Part shown: positions 43,226-54,551 of the stretch, piece after piece
How positions within the stretch are numbered: position 1 is the first letter of the stretch
Layout of the letters: the number at the start of each line of letters is the position of its first letter
NCBI GenBank assembly: GCA_903867225.1
Contig: CAIPQN010000033.1
Coordinates: 1-64,000 of the forward strand
Source of the DNA: an uncultured Pseudomonadota bacterium
GTDB taxonomy: Bacteria; Pseudomonadota; Gammaproteobacteria; Methylococcales; Methylomonadaceae
DNA length: 64,000 nt
Direction: 5' to 3'
Translations under genes and position numbers: made by a program
The notes under the pieces: generated by a model
The model's database searches: none
The model's input: the letters and a program-made list of their open reading frames with translations, nothing else
What the model was told of the DNA's origin: nothing

Positions 43226-45450
43226 AAAGACGCTGCGAATAATTGCCCCAATGCCAAACCTCCGTCATTGGGCGGCACGTTTTGATGTGTATGAACGGTA
43301 AAATTCGCGGCCGTTAATTCGACAAAAATCTTTGTGGTGAGTTGTGCATTTTGAAAACAACCGCCACTTAAAACGATATTTTTTTGATTCGCTCGTTGAG
43401 CAATTTCAAGGCTAATTTTTGCCAACGTATTATGAAATTTTGCTGCACAATAATTGGTCAATTGCGATTTTTTATCTGTTAAAAGTTGCTCAATCATCGG
43501 CTTCCAATCAATTATTTTTTCTTTTATTTCAAACGCATAAAAATCATTCGTTTTAGATTTTGCAGCGCATGATTCCAGCAACATTGCCGCGTGACCTTCG
43601 TATTGATTAACGTGGCAAATCTCCAATAAACTCGCCACTGCATCAAATAAACGTCCAACACTGCTAGTCTTTGGGCAATTCAAATTTTTAGTCAAAGCGA
43701 TTTTTAATATAGTTTTTTCAGTTTGTGAAAAATCAAAATCCATCTTTTCAAAAGCCACTTCGCCATAACAACAAAACAACAAACCTAACGCCGCACGTCG
43801 TGGTTCTTGAATCGCTTTTGAGCCGCCAACTAATGGAAATGGGTGAAAATAGGCGAAACGCTCAAAACCTTTTTCATCAATTAGCAAAAACTCTCCACCC
43901 CAAATCGTGCCGTCCAAACCAAAACCCGAACCATCAAAAACAATTCCCAACGCGGGTGGCAACACATTATTTTCAGCCATACACGAAAGCGCGTGGGCGT
44001 AATGATGTTGAACCGCGTGTTTTTCGATATTTAAATTTGCTGCAAATTGACTGCTCACATAATCGGGATGCAAATCGTGCATCACTCGCAACGGTTCAAA
44101 AGCATAAGATTTTTGTAAATCGGTGAGTATTTTTTCAAATTGCTGGCGCGTCGCTTCGGAATCCAAATCGCCTAAATGCTGACTTAAAATCGTTTGATTA
44201 TTATGACTAATCGCAATGGTGTTTTTCATTTGTCCACCGACAGCAAGCGTGTTTGGCATAATTGCATTTATTTTTATTGGCAATGGCGCAAAACCTCGCG
44301 CACGTCGCAAAACCGTTATTTTGCCATTGATTTCCCGCACAATCGAATCATCGAGCGGGCGTAAAATCGCACGATTGTGAACCAAAAAATAATCGGCAAT
44401 ATCGGCTAATTTTTCCAACGCTTGCGTGTTATCAATACAAATTGGTTCGTTGGAACGATTCCCACTCGTCGCAACAATCGGCGAACCGAAATCGTACAAT
44501 AACAAATGATGTAATGGCGAATATGCCAACATCACGCCGAGCAACGATTGTTGCGGAGCGACAGATTTGGCAATATCAGCGAATTCACGACGTTTTAATA
44601 AAACGATTGGCGCAGCAGATGAGGTGAGGGCGGATTGTTCGAGTTCTCTGATGTCGCATAACAAATGCGCGGCGGCTAAATTTTTAACCATTAACGCAAA
44701 CGGTTTCATCGGACGTTTTTTTCGTTCGCGCAAACGCTGAACTGCTGTTTCATTTGTCGCATCGACAACTAATTGATAACCACCAATACCTTTTAACGCA
44801 ATGATTTTTCCTGCTTTTAATGCTTTAACCGCCGATTCCAAAGCGTCTTCTTTTTCAGCGATAAAATTTCCAAAATTATCCAAAAAAGAAAGTTGAACAC
44901 CACACGTTCGACAGGCAATGGTTTGTGCGTGAAAACGGCGATTGTCCATTGTTCGATATTCGCTTTCACAATCAGAACACAAAATAAATTCTGCCATGCT
45001 GGTATTTTCGCGGTCATAAGGTTGGCGCGTCGCGATGCTGTAACGTGCGCCACAACTGCAACAACTGGTGAACGGATAACGAAAATAACGACTTTTTGGA
45101 TTAAAAATATTTTCAACGCATTCGTGACACGTCGCAATATCAGGCAATGAAAAAGCAAAAGTTTGAGAATTAGAAACGCTGGGGACAATTTCAAATTGGC
45201 TAAAATTTTGTAACGGCTCAGAAGTAATTTTTAAATCGTGAATTTCCGCAAATGGCGGTAATTCATTTTGAAGTGCATCGAGAAATTCTTGCTGTTGAAT
45301 TTGTAAACCTTCAACTGAAATTAAAACGCCTGTTGATGTGTTTTTAATCCACCCATTTTGTAAAAATCGCGTCGCTAAACGTGCCACAAATGGACGAAAT
45401 CCAACGCCTTGTACGATGCCTTGGATTTCAATTTGTGAATGAACGAACAT
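43222..45450 (-). CDS. hypF: Carbamoyltransferase HypF
   Basis: 742 residues, full length. Acylphosphatase domain (IEIQGIVQGVGFRPFVARLA), zinc-finger cysteine pairs (CHEC, CCSCGA, CSDC, CRTCG), YrdC-like domain (about 190-370) and Kae1-like domain with HHYAHALSCMAENN and GGCFQNAQL. HypF makes the carbamoyl group that becomes the cyanide ligand of [NiFe] hydrogenase. No other hyp or hydrogenase genes are in the window, so the rest of the maturation set must be elsewhere if it is functional. Confidence 0.95.
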   Translation of the reverse strand: MFVHSQIEIQGIVQGVGFRPFVARLATRFLQNGWIKNTSTGVLISVEGLQIQQQEFLDALQNELPPFAEIHDLKITSEPLQNFSQFEIVPSVSNSQTFAFSLPDIATCHECVENIFNPKSRYFRYPFTSCCSCGARYSIATRQPYDRENTSMAEFILCSDCESEYRTMDNRRFHAQTIACRTCGVQLSFLDNFGNFIAEKEDALESAVKALKAGKIIALKGIGGYQLVVDATNETAVQRLRERKKRPMKPFALMVKNLAAAHLLCDIRELEQSALTSSAAPIVLLKRREFADIAKSVAPQQSLLGVMLAYSPLHHLLLYDFGSPIVATSGNRSNEPICIDNTQALEKLADIADYFLVHNRAILRPLDDSIVREINGKITVLRRARGFAPLPIKINAIMPNTLAVGGQMKNTIAISHNNQTILSQHLGDLDSEATRQQFEKILTDLQKSYAFEPLRVMHDLHPDYVSSQFAANLNIEKHAVQHHYAHALSCMAENNVLPPALGIVFDGSGFGLDGTIWGGEFLLIDEKGFERFAYFHPFPLVGGSKAIQEPRRAALGLLFCCYGEVAFEKMDFDFSQTEKTILKIALTKNLNCPKTSSVGRLFDAVASLLEICHVNQYEGHAAMLLESCAAKSKTNDFYAFEIKEKIIDWKPMIEQLLTDKKSQLTNYCAAKFHNTLAKISLEIAQRANQKNIVLSGGCFQNAQLTTKIFVELTAANFTVHTHQNVPPNDGGLALGQLFAASF

Positions 45451-45465
45451 GAAAATTTACAATAC

Positions 45466-46650
45466 TCAAATGGGGAAAAATAATTTAAATATCGTGCCTT
45501 CACCTAATGTTGAATCAACAATAATATGACCATTCGATTGATGCACTATGCCGCTAACCACCGAAAGTCCTAAGCCGACACCATCGCCAACAGGTTTTGT
45601 GGTGAAAAATGGATCAAATACTTTCGCGGCTGTTTCGCAATCCATTCCACTGCCATTATCCGATACTCTTAATTTGATAAATGAGCCGCTTATTTCATTG
45701 CCGCAAGCTGCACAATGCAATTCATCTAATTGAGTCATTTGTAATGAAATTTCCACCCGTCCACTTGGAATATCTTTGATGGTGTAATGTGCATTGCTCA
45801 CTAAATTGGTCACGATTTGATTTAATGCGGTCGAATCTATTTCGATATTTTTTGCACACGATGACAGCGTTAAGGTCGTTTTCGCTTTATCCGTCGCATC
45901 TAGCGTTGATAAAACATCATTGATAATGTCCGCTGTCGATTTAACATCCATTTTTTTTCTTTCATTCAAATCATGCTGATTGCAATAAACAAGCATTTTT
46001 TGAATTAAATTAGTCGCTTTTTTGACCCCTTTTTCAACCGCAGATAAATTTTGCCCTAAATCGTCTTTGCAATTGTCATCTTGAATATCTTCAAGAATCA
46101 TTTTGCTTATTTCAGTATAGCCACTGATAACACCTAAAATGTTATTAAATTCGTGTGCAACGCCTGCCGTTAATTGCCCCATGCTGCTCACTTTTTGCAG
46201 ATGTAGTAATTGATTACGCAGTTTTTCGGCGGTGGCGCGTTGTTTATCTTGTGCCATTTTAATCGTCAAATGCCGTTTGATTCTGGCTAATGTGACTTCG
46301 GCTTGAATTGGTTTTGTAATGTAATCGACTGCGCCCAGTGTAAAACCTGAAATTTCGTCATCAACTTCGTTTTTAGCTGTCAGAAAAATAATCGGAATAT
46401 CTGCGGTTTTTGGGTCGGCTTTTAAACGTTCACACACTTCATAACCATCCATTTCAGGCATCATAATATCTAATAAAATCAAATCAGGCGGTGAATCTGA
46501 ACGCGCGATTTTTAAGCCTTTTTCACCTCGATTTGCTACTTTAACGATATATTTATCTTCGAGCAAATTACTCATAATAATAAGATTGTCGGGTGTATCA
46601 TCAACGACAAGAATCGTTGCTTTGTCAGTAGGTTCGTTAGTTGAAGACAT
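45466..46650 (-). CDS. Receiver-histidine kinase hybrid
   Basis: 394 residues: N-terminal receiver domain (1-125; Asp in LILLDIMMPEMDGYEV), short coiled coil, NtrB/HisKA-like phosphorylation site GVAHEFNNILGVISGYTE, and an HATPase with DNGSGMD and GVGLGLSVV. No membrane segment, so a soluble kinase controlled through its receiver. It lies 36 bp behind the large hybrid kinase at 46687-50445, likely in one operon, so that kinase's phosphorelay may feed its receiver. Confidence 0.9.
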   Translation of the reverse strand: MSSTNEPTDKATILVVDDTPDNLIIMSNLLEDKYIVKVANRGEKGLKIARSDSPPDLILLDIMMPEMDGYEVCERLKADPKTADIPIIFLTAKNEVDDEISGFTLGAVDYITKPIQAEVTLARIKRHLTIKMAQDKQRATAEKLRNQLLHLQKVSSMGQLTAGVAHEFNNILGVISGYTEISKMILEDIQDDNCKDDLGQNLSAVEKGVKKATNLIQKMLVYCNQHDLNERKKMDVKSTADIINDVLSTLDATDKAKTTLTLSSCAKNIEIDSTALNQIVTNLVSNAHYTIKDIPSGRVEISLQMTQLDELHCAACGNEISGSFIKLRVSDNGSGMDCETAAKVFDPFFTTKPVGDGVGLGLSVVSGIVHQSNGHIIVDSTLGEGTIFKLFFPI

Positions 46651-46686
46651 TGTTTTCCTCTAAATAATTTTATTATTTTTTTGCAG

Positions 46687-49600
46687 TTAAATTTCAAGTT
46701 CTGTAATACGTTCTTCGAGAAACTCTAGGGCTTCATCTAAATCAAATTGTTTTACAGCACGATCTATTTTTGAAAATGCTTTCGCACCCAAAATAAAATG
46801 CAATAAATCAAGATTATCATCAATTAGCGCACCCGATTTACTGCTATCAGCCGCGAGTAATTCTTTTAATTGTCTAATAACTTCAGGAGCTTTGCTTACA
46901 TCAATGGTTTTTACAATATGCACTTCTTCAGCGGGCAATCCCTTTTTTATTTTAGCAACCATTGCATCAAGCATTTCTGAAAATACGGTAAGTTTAACGT
47001 CAATGTTGTTAATCTCACCACTGCGAATCATATTTTCTAATTCTTCCGCCGTACTTTGTAAAAGTGTTGCCCCTATATTTCCGCTCATGCCTTTAAGTGT
47101 ATGGACAAGACGCTCTGCCGTCGAATAATCACCCGCACTCAAAGCCGTTCTAATTTCTTCTACTGCGGTATCTTGATTGCCGATGTATTTGCGTAATATA
47201 TTCAAATAAAGCGTTCTATTACCTAATACACGCTGCAAGCCAAGTTCCACATCAAGATGATCAATGACCAATAAATCATTCAAATTGATTTCTGGCGAGG
47301 ATTTTTCAGGGTTGGTTTGTTGTTCAGATTCAATTATTTCACCAACACCATCACGCGGTTTAATCCATGTAAGCAACGCATTGAATAATTCTTCGGGATC
47401 AATCGGTTTTGAAATATGGTCTTGCATTCCCGCACTTAAACATTTTTCTTTGTCTTCTGATCTTGCATTTGCGGTCATGGCAATAATCGGTAACGCATCT
47501 AAATCTGTATTTTTACGAATTTCGATAGTCGCCGCTACGCCGTCCATGACAGGCATTTGCATATCCATTAATACGATGTCGTAATGCTTGATACCAACCA
47601 TATCAACAGCTTCTTGACCATTGTTTGCAATATCTAAATCAAAATTACCAAACTCTAATAAACCACACGCGACTTCTTGATTGAGTTCATTATCTTCGGT
47701 AAGTAGAATTGCTGCTCCTTTGATAGCCGTTAAACTTTCTATCAAATTTGATGTATTTCGTTTTGTATTTGGTTGTTTAACTTCTTCGCCTTTGAAAGCT
47801 CGCATAATCGAATTCAGCAATGTGGAAGAATTGACTGGTTTTGTCAAAATACATTCCACGCCAACTTTTGCCGCATCATCGACAACATCATCACGCCCAT
47901 AAGCCGTTACCATAACGATTTTTGGAATTTGCTCTAGTTCAAGTAAATGGATATTACGCGCCGTTTCCAAGCCGTTCATTTTTGGCATTTTCCAATCAAT
48001 AAAAACAATATCGAAAGGTTTGTGATTTTTTGCAGCGAGTTCAATTGCTTTTATAGCTTCATTACCTGATTCTGCTTGCGTCACAAGAAAAGACAGATGA
48101 TTCAGTTGGTCAGACAATACTTGACGAGCCGTGAAATTATCATCGACAACCAACGCTTTATAACCCCGCAAATCCATTGTGGATTGTTGGACAATTTCAC
48201 CCTCTTTAATGCGATTTAATTTTGCGGTGAACCAAAAAGTGCTGCCTTTTCCTAGCTCGCTTTCAACACCAACTTCACCGCCCATTAACTGCGCGAGCTG
48301 TTTAGAAATCGCAAGTCCCAAACCTGTTCCGCCATATTTACGGCTGGTTGATGTATCGGCTTGTTGGAAAGATTGAAATAAACGTCCTTTTTGTTCTTCT
48401 GTTAAACCAATACCAGTATCGCGTACACCGAAATGTACCAAAACATCATCTGTATTATTTTCTTCAAGGCGAACTTCAATGACAATTTCACCTTTTTCGG
48501 TAAATTTCACCGCATTGTTGGCGTAATTAATCAGAATTTGCCCCAAACGCAATGGATCGCCCATTAAATGGCGTGGCACATCAGGCGATATATCGAAAAT
48601 GAGTTCCAACTCTTTGTCATTTACTTTTTCGGCAATTAAATTAGTGACATTAGTAAGGACTTTATCCATAAAGAAATCAGTCGATTCAATCGTCAATTTT
48701 CCTGCGTCAATCTTAGAAAAATCCAAAATATCGTTAATAATGCCAAGTAAATGTTGGCTTGAGCTGTTTATTTTTTTGATGTAATTGAGCTGGCGCGGCG
48801 TTAAATCGGTTTTCATCATTAAATATGACATACCAATAACGGCATTCATCGGTGTGCGAATTTCATGACTCATATTCGCTAGAAAATCTGTTTTAGCTTG
48901 TCCCGCTTCTTCGGCGAGTTCTTTGGCAAGTTGTAGTTTTTTTTCAGCATTTTTTGATTCAGTTATATCCTGAATCACGCCGCACACTTCAACGAAATTA
49001 TTATCGTCATCGCGTATTACGTTACCAATCGCGTGAACCCAAATCACTCTACCGTCAATGGGGCGCATGTAAGGATAAATACAGTCATAAGAAGACCCTA
49101 CGCCTGAAAATGCGTCATCGAAATTCTTTTTGACATGGCGAGCAATATCTTCGTCAACAATGCTAATCGGCGATAACCAATCATCGTCATTAAGATTATC
49201 TGGATCTGCGCCCAAAATAGAGGAGGCGCGTTCAGAAGAAACATAAAAAAAGCCTTTTTCAGTTAACGTCGCGTGCCAATAACCTGAGTGAGTTAAATCC
49301 AATGCCGTTTCAGAAAGGAATTGGTCGCGTTTGATTTTTTGTTCAATCGCTTTTCGTTCTGTAATGTCGCGCACTGATACGCAAATGCAAACGCCTTTTC
49401 CATCAAGCGCGGGCAATTTCGACAATCCTAAATCAACAGGAAATTCTGAGCCATCTTTACGAACGCCGTGTAATGTCATGTAACCAACACCCATTTGACG
49501 ACTTTCGCCATTTTTTGTTGCCGCGCCCGATTGAACATAACCGTCACGATGTTTGTGATGTCCGCCACGCACATTTTGCGGCACTAAAATTTCAACAGGT

Positions 49601-50445
49601 TGACCCACCAATTCATCGGCTTGATAACCAAAAATATCTACGATTTTTGGATTGGTTAACACAATCAAACCATTTTCATCGGTAATTAACAAACCATCTG
49701 GCGATGAATCCACAATGCTGCGATACCATCGTTCCGTCGCTTTAAGTTGGATTTGTTTTTCCGCCATTTCAATAGACTGCTGCTTCATAATCGCAGCTTG
49801 TTTTTGGGTTTCTTCTAACAATCGTTGCGTGTGCAGTGTGCGCTCCATCATTTCCAAATTCATTGCAAGCAATGGAATAATGGCATCTAAAAGCGCAATT
49901 TCTCGCTCGTTAAATGTATTGAATGACGCTAATTCAATAACGCCCAAAAGACAATCCATGTGCATGATTGGCGTGATGAGCAAACATCGCGGTAACGCAT
50001 TTCCCAACGCAGAATTGATTTTGACGTAATCGGAAGGCAAATTTTCAATCTTGATTTGGCGTTTTTCTTTCGCACATTGCCCAACTAATCCTTCACCAAT
50101 TTCGAGTTGATAACTTGAATGTTTCTTATTGGCTCGTAGACCATAACCACCGATTAAAGTCAGCTGCTCATTCTCACCCAATATATAAAACGCCCCTTGC
50201 CCGATATTCAAAGGTGCAGCGATTTCGGAGAGAAGCGTTTGTGCTAAGTCAGCAAAGTTTTTTGTTTGATAAATCGAAGATGTAATTTGCGTTACTTGCG
50301 ACTTAATCCAATTTTGTTCTTCAAGACGAGCAAGTGTGCTTTCAAATTCACCTTGTAATTGCTCAAAAAGTTTTGAAAGCATTTTAGAAACATTTTTTTC
50401 GTCAGTAGATTGAGTCGATTTCATGATTAAAGTCTGTCTATCCAT
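46687..50445 (-). CDS. Hybrid sensor kinase GAF-PAS-PAS-HK-REC-REC-Hpt
   Basis: 1252 residues. GAF (about 50-205), a coiled coil, PAS (about 235-360, [20 protein letters not shown]), second PAS with PAC (about 375-505), HisKA with [14 protein letters not shown], HATPase ([15 protein letters not shown]), two receivers (Asp in [13 protein letters not shown] and [13 protein letters not shown]), and Hpt with His in VHTLKGMSG. No transmembrane region, so a cytoplasmic sensor, unlike BarA/ArcB. Complete multistep relay in one chain; the final target is likely the receiver of the next gene or an unlinked regulator. Two start ATGs (50445 or 50424) are possible. Confidence 0.92.
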   Translation of the reverse strand: MDRQTLIMKSTQSTDEKNVSKMLSKLFEQLQGEFESTLARLEEQNWIKSQVTQITSSIYQTKNFADLAQTLLSEIAAPLNIGQGAFYILGENEQLTLIGGYGLRANKKHSSYQLEIGEGLVGQCAKEKRQIKIENLPSDYVKINSALGNALPRCLLITPIMHMDCLLGVIELASFNTFNEREIALLDAIIPLLAMNLEMMERTLHTQRLLEETQKQAAIMKQQSIEMAEKQIQLKATERWYRSIVDSSPDGLLITDENGLIVLTNPKIVDIFGYQADELVGQPVEILVPQNVRGGHHKHRDGYVQSGAATKNGESRQMGVGYMTLHGVRKDGSEFPVDLGLSKLPALDGKGVCICVSVRDITERKAIEQKIKRDQFLSETALDLTHSGYWHATLTEKGFFYVSSERASSILGADPDNLNDDDWLSPISIVDEDIARHVKKNFDDAFSGVGSSYDCIYPYMRPIDGRVIWVHAIGNVIRDDDNNFVEVCGVIQDITESKNAEKKLQLAKELAEEAGQAKTDFLANMSHEIRTPMNAVIGMSYLMMKTDLTPRQLNYIKKINSSSQHLLGIINDILDFSKIDAGKLTIESTDFFMDKVLTNVTNLIAEKVNDKELELIFDISPDVPRHLMGDPLRLGQILINYANNAVKFTEKGEIVIEVRLEENNTDDVLVHFGVRDTGIGLTEEQKGRLFQSFQQADTSTSRKYGGTGLGLAISKQLAQLMGGEVGVESELGKGSTFWFTAKLNRIKEGEIVQQSTMDLRGYKALVVDDNFTARQVLSDQLNHLSFLVTQAESGNEAIKAIELAAKNHKPFDIVFIDWKMPKMNGLETARNIHLLELEQIPKIVMVTAYGRDDVVDDAAKVGVECILTKPVNSSTLLNSIMRAFKGEEVKQPNTKRNTSNLIESLTAIKGAAILLTEDNELNQEVACGLLEFGNFDLDIANNGQEAVDMVGIKHYDIVLMDMQMPVMDGVAATIEIRKNTDLDALPIIAMTANARSEDKEKCLSAGMQDHISKPIDPEELFNALLTWIKPRDGVGEIIESEQQTNPEKSSPEINLNDLLVIDHLDVELGLQRVLGNRTLYLNILRKYIGNQDTAVEEIRTALSAGDYSTAERLVHTLKGMSGNIGATLLQSTAEELENMIRSGEINNIDVKLTVFSEMLDAMVAKIKKGLPAEEVHIVKTIDVSKAPEVIRQLKELLAADSSKSGALIDDNLDLLHFILGAKAFSKIDRAVKQFDLDEALEFLEERITELEI

Positions 50446-50476
50446 AATCGGTTAAATTAGTGGAGCTATTATATAC

Positions 50477-51829
50477 TCAACGTCGCCAGCGCGTTGAACC
50501 ATCAGGTGAATCTTCTAAAATGATATTTTGAGCTTTTAATTCATCACGGATTTGATCTGCTAATGCCCAATTTTTAGCTTTTTTTGCGTCAACTCGCGCT
50601 TGAATTTGAGCATCAATTTCAGCATCGTCATTATTTCCCGATTTTAAAAAGACTTCCGAATCACTTTGTAATAAGCCTAAAACATTTGCCAATGATTTCA
50701 ACGTTGCCGCTAAAACGGGCGATTTAGTTTTATTCAATTCACGCGCTACATCGAACAAAACAGCTAACGCAACAGGCGTATTAAAATCATCATTCATCGC
50801 TTGTTCAAAACGATTTTTAAATTCCAAATCTATGTCAGCTTCAATAATTTCAACATCACGCAATGCGGTATAAAGTCGCGTCAAACCTGCTGCTGCATCG
50901 TTTAATGATTCATCAGAATAATTTAATGGACTACGATAATGACTAGTTAAAATAAAAAAACGGATAATTTCAGGACGATATTGCTTTAATACTTCGCGAA
51001 CGGTGAAAAAGTTGCCGAGTGATTTCGACATTTTTTCTTCGTTGATTCGCACAAAACCGTTGTGCATCCACAAATTCACAAATTTTTCACCCGTCGCGCC
51101 TTCAGATTGAGCGATTTCATTTTCATGATGCGGAAATTGCAAATCCATGCCGCCACCGTGAATATCAAATGAGTTTCCCAAACAGCACGTTGACATCGCG
51201 GAGCATTCAATATGCCAACCAGGACGACCATTTCCCCACGGTGATTCCCAAAATGGTTCGCCTTCTTTTGCCATTTTCCACAACACAAAATCCATCGGAT
51301 TACGTTTTGCTAAATCGACATCAACTCGTTCGCCCGCTTGTAAATCGTCTAAATTTTTACCCGATAATTGCCCGTAATTTTTAAATTTTTCGACTGCATA
51401 AAACACATCGCCATTCGTGCCAACATACGCAAATTCATTGGCAATCAATTTTTCAATCATCGAAATAATGTCAGGAATTGAAGTCGTTGCTCGTGGTTCA
51501 ATATCAACGGGTAAAACCGATAATGCCCGTTCATCTTCGTGCATGGCATCAATAAATCGTTCAGTTAATGCGTGAAAATCTTCGCCATTTTCATTGGCGC
51601 GGTGAATAATTTTGTCGTCAATGTCGGTGATATTTCGCACATAAGTCACGTCGTAATTTGAATAACGTAAATAGCGCACAACGGTATCGAAAACCACCAT
51701 CACACGAGCGTGACCAACGTGGCAATAATCATAAACGGTCATGCCGCAAACATATAAACCGACTTTTCCAGCAATACGCGGTGTGAAAATTTCTTTTGAA
51801 CGGGTCAGGGTGTTGTAGATTTTCAGCAT
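50477..51829 (-). CDS. cysS: Cysteinyl-tRNA synthetase
   Basis: 450 residues. Class I signatures: HVGH in [13 protein letters not shown] (HIGH motif) and KMSKSLGNF; zinc ligands in [13 protein letters not shown] and HHENE. Charges tRNA-Cys. The ATG at 51829 gives the standard [10 protein letters not shown] start; the 15 codons before it are not part of the family. Divergent from the ppiB gene. Confidence 0.97.
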   Translation of the reverse strand: MLKIYNTLTRSKEIFTPRIAGKVGLYVCGMTVYDYCHVGHARVMVVFDTVVRYLRYSNYDVTYVRNITDIDDKIIHRANENGEDFHALTERFIDAMHEDERALSVLPVDIEPRATTSIPDIISMIEKLIANEFAYVGTNGDVFYAVEKFKNYGQLSGKNLDDLQAGERVDVDLAKRNPMDFVLWKMAKEGEPFWESPWGNGRPGWHIECSAMSTCCLGNSFDIHGGGMDLQFPHHENEIAQSEGATGEKFVNLWMHNGFVRINEEKMSKSLGNFFTVREVLKQYRPEIIRFFILTSHYRSPLNYSDESLNDAAAGLTRLYTALRDVEIIEADIDLEFKNRFEQAMNDDFNTPVALAVLFDVARELNKTKSPVLAATLKSLANVLGLLQSDSEVFLKSGNNDDAEIDAQIQARVDAKKAKNWALADQIRDELKAQNIILEDSPDGSTRWRR

Positions 51830-51942
51830 TCTGTTTAAACCAAGTAAATGTATAAAGATAAAGCAATTTAACAAGTCGATACTTCTATTTCAAGTTAAAA
51901 ACGCCTAAAATTCACGCTCTTAAAACATTCTCAAGGAAACAA

Positions 51943-52518
51943 ATGCGTAACTTATTACTCTCGATGTTGTTTCTTTTCACGACAACAACGGCTTTTGCCA
52001 CGGAAAATAAAATGACTCACCAAAAAGTTAAACTCACCACATCAATGGGCGACATCACGATTCAACTCAATTCAGAAAAAGCTCCGATTAGTTCTGCAAA
52101 TTTTTTAACGTATGTAAAAGAAGGCTTTTATAACGGCACCATTTTTCATCGTGTGATTAAAGGATTTATGGCGCAAGGTGGTGGTTTTGATACTAGTTTT
52201 CATCAAAAAGAAGTTCACGCGCCGATTGAAAATGAAGCAGATAACGGTTTGAAAAATACACGCGGTTCGATTGCAATGGCGCGTACCAATGTTCCAAACT
52301 CTGCAACCGCGCAATTTTTTATCAATTACAAAGACAACGATTTTTTAAATCACACAGGTAAAAATGCCAGCGGTTGGGGTTATGCGGTATTTGCAGAAGT
52401 CATTGAAGGCATGGACATTGTAGATAAAATGGCAGCTGAACCGACTGGAACCCGTGCAGGACATCAAGATGTTCCAAAAACTGACATCGTGATTGAAAAA
52501 GCTGAAATCATCGAATAA
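51943..52518 (+). CDS. ppiB: Exported peptidyl-prolyl cis-trans isomerase (cyclophilin)
   Basis: 191 residues. Signal peptide (MRNLLLSMLFLFTTTTAFA), then a cyclophilin domain: FHRVIKGFMAQGGGFD, NTRGSIAMART and TAQFFINYKDNDFL carry the active-site residues. Cyclophilins speed X-Pro isomerisation; this one should fold exported proteins in the periplasm (PpiA-like location, PpiB-like sequence). Coupled to lpxH by a one-base overlap (TAATG). Confidence 0.92.
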   Translation: MRNLLLSMLFLFTTTTAFATENKMTHQKVKLTTSMGDITIQLNSEKAPISSANFLTYVKEGFYNGTIFHRVIKGFMAQGGGFDTSFHQKEVHAPIENEADNGLKNTRGSIAMARTNVPNSATAQFFINYKDNDFLNHTGKNASGWGYAVFAEVIEGMDIVDKMAAEPTGTRAGHQDVPKTDIVIEKAEIIE

Positions 52519-53216
52519 TGATTTTATTCATTTCTGACCTACATTTATCGTTTGATAAACCTAAAATCACGCGCCATTTCGTCCATTTTTTAAGAACAAA
52601 AGCACGCGAAGCCCGCACGGTTTATATTTTGGGTGATTTATTTGATGCGTGGGTCGGCGATGATGATTTTACGGCACCGAACGCTAGAATTCGTCGAGAA
52701 TTAAAACGATTAACTGATTCAGGTGTGATGGTTTATTTACAACGCGGCAATCGTGATTTTCTAATTGGTGAACGTTTTGCGCGAGGAACAGGCGTGATTT
52801 TGTTGGATGATTACGCCGTGATTGATTTAGAAGGCGAGCGCACATTATTAACGCACGGTGATTTATTGTGCAGCGATGATGTTCCGTATCAAACTTTTCG
52901 TATCAAATCGCGCACATCGGAATGGCAACAAAATGTGCTTTCAAAACCATTATGGTTGCGCTTGTGCGTTGCGCGTTGGTATCGAATTCGTAGTTTTTGG
53001 CATAAACAACAAAAATCGGATTACATGATGGACGTGAATCAAACGACCATCGAAAACATCATGCAGCAACATCAATGCACCCGTTTAATTCACGGTCATA
53101 TCCACCGACCAGCTAAACATGAATTCATGTTAAATGGTCAAAAAGCACAGCGTTTTGTGTTGTCAGATTGGACTAATGATGGCGGTGCAGTGTTAAGTTT
53201 TGGAGGTGAAAAGTGA
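52518..53216 (+). CDS. lpxH: UDP-2,3-diacylglucosamine diphosphatase
   Basis: 232 residues. Calcineurin-like metal motifs ISDLHLS, GDLFDAWVGDDD, RGNRDF, THGD and HGHIHRP. LpxH makes lipid X in lipid A synthesis, so the organism has LPS. The cyclophilin-lpxH order is common in gammaproteobacteria. Its TGA overlaps the truB GTG by 4 bp. Confidence 0.95.
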   Translation: MILFISDLHLSFDKPKITRHFVHFLRTKAREARTVYILGDLFDAWVGDDDFTAPNARIRRELKRLTDSGVMVYLQRGNRDFLIGERFARGTGVILLDDYAVIDLEGERTLLTHGDLLCSDDVPYQTFRIKSRTSEWQQNVLSKPLWLRLCVARWYRIRSFWHKQQKSDYMMDVNQTTIENIMQQHQCTRLIHGHIHRPAKHEFMLNGQKAQRFVLSDWTNDGGAVLSFGGEK

Positions 53217-54118
53217 GTAAGCGCAAATCGGGGTTAAATGTTCATGGCATTATCTTACTGGATAAACGTTTAGGCATTTCATCAAATAAAGCATTGCAAG
53301 AAGTTCGACGTTTATTTAATGCCAATAAAGCAGGACACACGGGCAGTTTAGATCCTCTCGCAACGGGTTTATTACCGCTGTGTTTTGGCGAAGCGACCAA
53401 AGTTTCAGCCTTGATGCTCGATGATGACAAGCGTTATCAAGTCACAATCAAACTTGGCATCATGACTGATACAGGTGATGCGGAAGGGCAAGTTATCGAA
53501 ACTAAACCTGTGCCGACGTTGTCAAGTGAGCAAATTCAAACCTGTTTGTCGAAATTCACTGGCGCACAAGCGCAAGTGCCACCGATGTATTCGGCATTAA
53601 AACATAACGGCAAAAAACTATACGAATTGGCGCGAGAAGGCATCACGATTGAACGCGAACCGCGAAACATCACAATTTATGAAATAAACTTGCTCGAATT
53701 CACACCTGAAACGTTGACCCTAGACGTTGCCTGTTCAAAAGGGACTTATATTCGCTCACTCGCCGAAGATATTGGACATGATTTGGGTTGCGGCGGAACA
53801 GTAACGGCGTTACGAAGAACGCAAGCGGGACAGTTTCATTTGCATGAAGCGAAAACGATTGAACAACTCGCTACGATGACTTCGGACGAGTTACACACGA
53901 GTTTGATGGCGGTTGATAAACCGTTAGAAAACTTATTAGCGATTCATTTATCACCTGAACAAAAACTAGCTATTTGTCACGGTCAAGCGATTGATTTTAA
54001 AACTAATGAAAGTAAACAGAATGTCCGTTTATATGCAGAAAACTTGTTTTTAGGTTTGGGTGAAATTGGATTAAATGATAAGATAACAGTCGTTAGATTG
54101 TTCAATTTGAACGAGTAA
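53213..54118 (+). CDS. truB: tRNA pseudouridine-55 synthase
   Basis: 301 residues from a GTG start. GHTGSLDPLATGLLPLC contains the catalytic Asp; CSKGTYIRSLAEDIG and a C-terminal PUA-like region follow. TruB modifies U55 of the T loop in tRNAs and also acts as tRNA chaperone. It is followed by rpsO and pnp, the widely conserved truB-rpsO-pnp order. Confidence 0.96.
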   Translation: MSKRKSGLNVHGIILLDKRLGISSNKALQEVRRLFNANKAGHTGSLDPLATGLLPLCFGEATKVSALMLDDDKRYQVTIKLGIMTDTGDAEGQVIETKPVPTLSSEQIQTCLSKFTGAQAQVPPMYSALKHNGKKLYELAREGITIEREPRNITIYEINLLEFTPETLTLDVACSKGTYIRSLAEDIGHDLGCGGTVTALRRTQAGQFHLHEAKTIEQLATMTSDELHTSLMAVDKPLENLLAIHLSPEQKLAICHGQAIDFKTNESKQNVRLYAENLFLGLGEIGLNDKITVVRLFNLNE

Positions 54119-54124
54119 CATTTC

Positions 54125-54153
54125 AAGTTTCTACACCCTAAACGTGGAAACTT
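54125..54153 (+). other. Hairpin between truB and rpsO
   Basis: AAGTTTCTAC (54125-54134) pairs with GTGGAAACTT (54144-54153, with wobbles), followed by TCATTTTATT. It may be a weak terminator or part of the rpsO leader, where S15 autoregulates in other bacteria. Confidence 0.5.
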
Positions 54154-54184
54154 TCATTTTATTAATTTTAGGGATTTATCCGAA

Positions 54185-54454
54185 ATGCCATTTACAGCAG
54201 AACAAAAAAAAGCCGTCGTTGAAGCCTATCGTCAATCAGAAACCGATACAGGTTCACCTGAAGTTCAAGTTGCCTTATTGACGGCTCACATTCAACATTT
54301 AGCTCCACATTTTGCAACGCACAAAAAAGATAACCATTCACGTCGTGGTTTATTACGCATGGTTAATCAACGTCGCAAATTGTTGGATTATTTGAAGAAT
54401 AAAGATGGCGAACGTTACCGCACGTTAATCGGACGCTTAGGGTTGCGTAAATAA
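54185..54454 (+). CDS. rpsO: 30S ribosomal protein S15
   Basis: 89 residues, exact family length. [36 protein letters not shown] and [10 protein letters not shown] are signature segments. Binds the central domain of 16S rRNA. A clear terminator follows. Confidence 0.97.
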   Translation: MPFTAEQKKAVVEAYRQSETDTGSPEVQVALLTAHIQHLAPHFATHKKDNHSRRGLLRMVNQRRKLLDYLKNKDGERYRTLIGRLGLRK

Positions 54455-54467
54455 AAAAACCACTTAG

Positions 54468-54493
54468 AAAACGGCACATTCTGTGCCGTTTTT
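54468..54493 (+). terminator. Terminator between rpsO and pnp
   Basis: AAAACGGCACA and TGTGCCGTTTT form an 11-bp stem with a 3-nt loop, then T-rich. In related bacteria a similar rpsO terminator is partly read through into pnp. Confidence 0.88.
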
Positions 54494-54551
54494 GCTTTAG
54501 CTAAAAACAAACTTATTTTTAAAACACCCTTCAAACAAAGGAACCCTCATA

